NCBI GenBank assembly: GCA_038227745.1
Contig: JBBRPS010000204.1
Location: 1 to 13,584, forward strand
DNA: 13,584 nt
Direction: 5' to 3'
DNA from: DASPXY01 sp038227745
GTDB lineage: Bacteria; Planctomycetota; Planctomycetia; Gemmatales; Gemmataceae
Shown: in pieces, positions 12,598 through 13,584 of the stretch
How positions within the stretch are numbered: the stretch's first letter is position 1
Layout: each line of letters begins with the position of its first letter
Notes under the pieces: model-generated
What the model was told of the DNA's origin: nothing
Seen by the model: only the letters and a program-made list of their open reading frames with translations
Database searches by the model: none
Position numbers and translations under genes: made by a program

Positions 12598-13584
12598 TCA
12601 CGCCTCCGCGCTGCGGAAGGGGTGGAAGTCCGAGTGCCAGCTCAGGGTGCCGTCCTCGGCCCACTCGGCCGGGGTGCCGGATGCGGCCAGGCGGCGCAGC
12701 CGGCGGCGGGCGCCTTCGGCGGCGACGGCGGCCACCGCCGCGGCGGCGAGCCACAATGCCCACGGGTTGTCTGTCATGGCTGACGTCAGGTCGCGGCCGG
12801 CGGCGTCGAGCTGTCCGAGGAACTCCTGCACGGCCTGCCGCAGCGCGTCGGCGTCGGCCAGCAGCGCCCCGGACGCCAGCCCGGCGGGCGTCACGTCCGC
12901 GGCTGCCTGGGTGGTTGCCGGGATGGCGGGCACTTCGCGGGCCTCGACGGTGTTGATCCGGCCGCCGACCGCCGGGTGGTTGTCGGGGGCGGAGGACAGG
13001 CAGGTCAGCCAGCCCCAGGCCGTCTCGCCGTCCTCGGCGCGGGCGGCGGCCAGGGGCGGCGTGGACGTGGGGGCCTCGGCCTCAATGACCGGCTCGGAGC
13101 GGGTTGGAACGGCGAGGGCGGGCGGCGGGACGGTCCTGTCCAGCACGACGGCATGCCCCTCGTGCTCGATCACCGCGGTGAGGGCGTGCCGGTCCATCTC
13201 CGCGAGCGGCATGGGTTCCTCACGGGCAGCCCTGTCCATGTGCTCGACCTCCCGCAGCACCATGTTCAGCGCACCGGGGTGGTTCGGGAGGGCGGCCACC
13301 GTCTCCGCATGCACGAGCGCCGAGGCGTTCCAGCTCATGAGGCCAATGGGGACGACGGCCCGGGCCGCCTGCGCGTCGGGGCCGTCGCTGAGGGCGGGCG
13401 TCTGTCCGTCGGCGGCCGACTCGAGAGTCAGAGACCCCGAAGCAGATGCGACGACCGGCCGCGCAGCGGGTAGCTGCGCCGCATCGAGGGCCAGCCGGTC
13501 CATCTCCGCGAGCGGCATGGGGTCCTCACGGGCAGCCCTGTCCATGTGCTCGACCTCCCGCAGCACCATGTTCAGCGCACCGGG
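12598..13584 (-). CDS. Repeat-containing surface protein with C-terminal TM, 5' part outside window (module 2)
   Basis: The frame is open to the window edge, so the start is not visible; the ATG at 13569 lies inside a repeat and is not the true start. The visible 328 residues contain a unit repeated at a spacing of 102 residues (MVLREVEHMDRAARE, PMPLAEMDR). A proline/alanine-rich region follows, then an amphipathic helix (ALRQAVQEFLGQLDAAGRDL) and a single TM helix (about visible residues 275-291, NPWALWLAAAAV...). A basic stretch ARRRLRR and a tail ending FHPFRSAEA close the protein. The C-terminal cassette aligns with that of the 8170-9729 protein, including GR-x2-T, W-x2-W and the Glu-Ala end. 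A LEPR-XLL-type N-terminus beyond the edge is expected by analogy but not seen. The kinase gene begins 32 bp after its stop, in the same order as in module 1. Confidence 0.8.
   Translation of the reverse strand, partial: PGALNMVLREVEHMDRAAREDPMPLAEMDRLALDAAQLPAARPVVASASGSLTLESAADGQTPALSDGPDAQAARAVVPIGLMSWNASALVHAETVAALPNHPGALNMVLREVEHMDRAAREEPMPLAEMDRHALTAVIEHEGHAVVLDRTVPPPALAVPTRSEPVIEAEAPTSTPPLAAARAEDGETAWGWLTCLSSAPDNHPAVGGRINTVEAREVPAIPATTQAAADVTPAGLASGALLADADALRQAVQEFLGQLDAAGRDLTSAMTDNPWALWLAAAAVAAVAAEGARRRLRRLAASGTPAEWAEDGTLSWHSDFHPFRSAEA
13188..13278 (-). repeat. In-frame direct repeat, unit 1 (91 bp conserved)
   Basis: This stretch equals 13494-13584 except for one base (13216 t, 13522 g), which changes Glu to Asp. 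The offset is 306 bp, or 102 codons. It encodes the LREVEHMDRAAREEPMPLAE region. Confidence 0.9.
13494..13584 (-). repeat. In-frame direct repeat, unit 2 (runs to window edge)
   Basis: This is the second copy of the 13188-13278 unit. It is still matching at the last base of the window, so the repeat, and possibly further copies, continue outside. Confidence 0.9.

Noticed and set aside
12566..12763. 66-residue N-terminal extension of kinase 2
   Set aside because: It overlaps the upstream TM-protein gene in another frame and is Arg-rich. The ATG at 12565 has GAGG 7 nt upstream and gives an N-terminus that aligns with kinase 1 (RTEVV).
13188..13584. CRISPR array
   Set aside because: The repeat has only two copies of 91 bp at a 306-bp period, is in frame and lies within a coding sequence. 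It is a protein repeat.

Overview
This GC-rich window looks like chromosomal DNA of a planctomycete, probably of the Gemmata/Isosphaera type. The case rests on protein style: a surface protein with the LEPR-XLL-like N-terminal motif typical of that phylum, large kinase-TM-TPR proteins with the long N-terminal extension common in planctomycete kinases, and a small membrane-anchored TPR-like protein. The phylum is an inference from motifs; no rRNA or other marker is present.

Left part (1-2490, all minus strand): an RluD-type 23S/large-subunit pseudouridine synthase, a single-TM TPR-like protein with a good sigma70-type promoter, and a 122-residue protein I do not recognise. Two strong hairpins lie in the gaps: a loop-free 44-bp perfect palindrome just upstream of the RluD start, and a 28-bp-arm inverted repeat 6 nt after the stop of the unknown gene. 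Centre-left (2650-5100, plus strand): a promoter, a secreted alpha/beta-hydrolase (PHB-depolymerase/feruloyl-esterase style) and an acyl-CoA-dehydrogenase-like flavoprotein 44 bp further on, probably one operon. A stand-alone HicB-like antitoxin follows on the minus strand, with no HicA toxin in view.

Right part (5493-13584, all minus strand): two head-to-tail copies of a two-gene module. Each copy is a secreted/surface protein with a C-terminal single TM segment and basic tail, followed directly by a membrane Ser/Thr kinase with C-terminal TPRs. Module 1 is 9729-5493. Module 2 runs from beyond the window edge to 10013. The kinases share an 80-residue catalytic core that is identical in protein and differs only by four silent changes in 241 bp, while their N-termini and a hinge-region segment differ clearly. 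Both have HLD in place of HRD and DFH in place of DFG. The partner proteins diverge in length and middle sequence but share a C-terminal cassette. Module 2's partner also carries an internal repeat with a 306-bp period that runs off the window. A rho-independent terminator (9823-9865) and a promoter (9784-9812) insulate the two modules.

The most interesting reading is a duplicated surface-protein/kinase signalling pair, with the kinase in the cytoplasm and the TPR tail and partner protein facing outward. This is inferred from topology and gene order and has not been shown experimentally.
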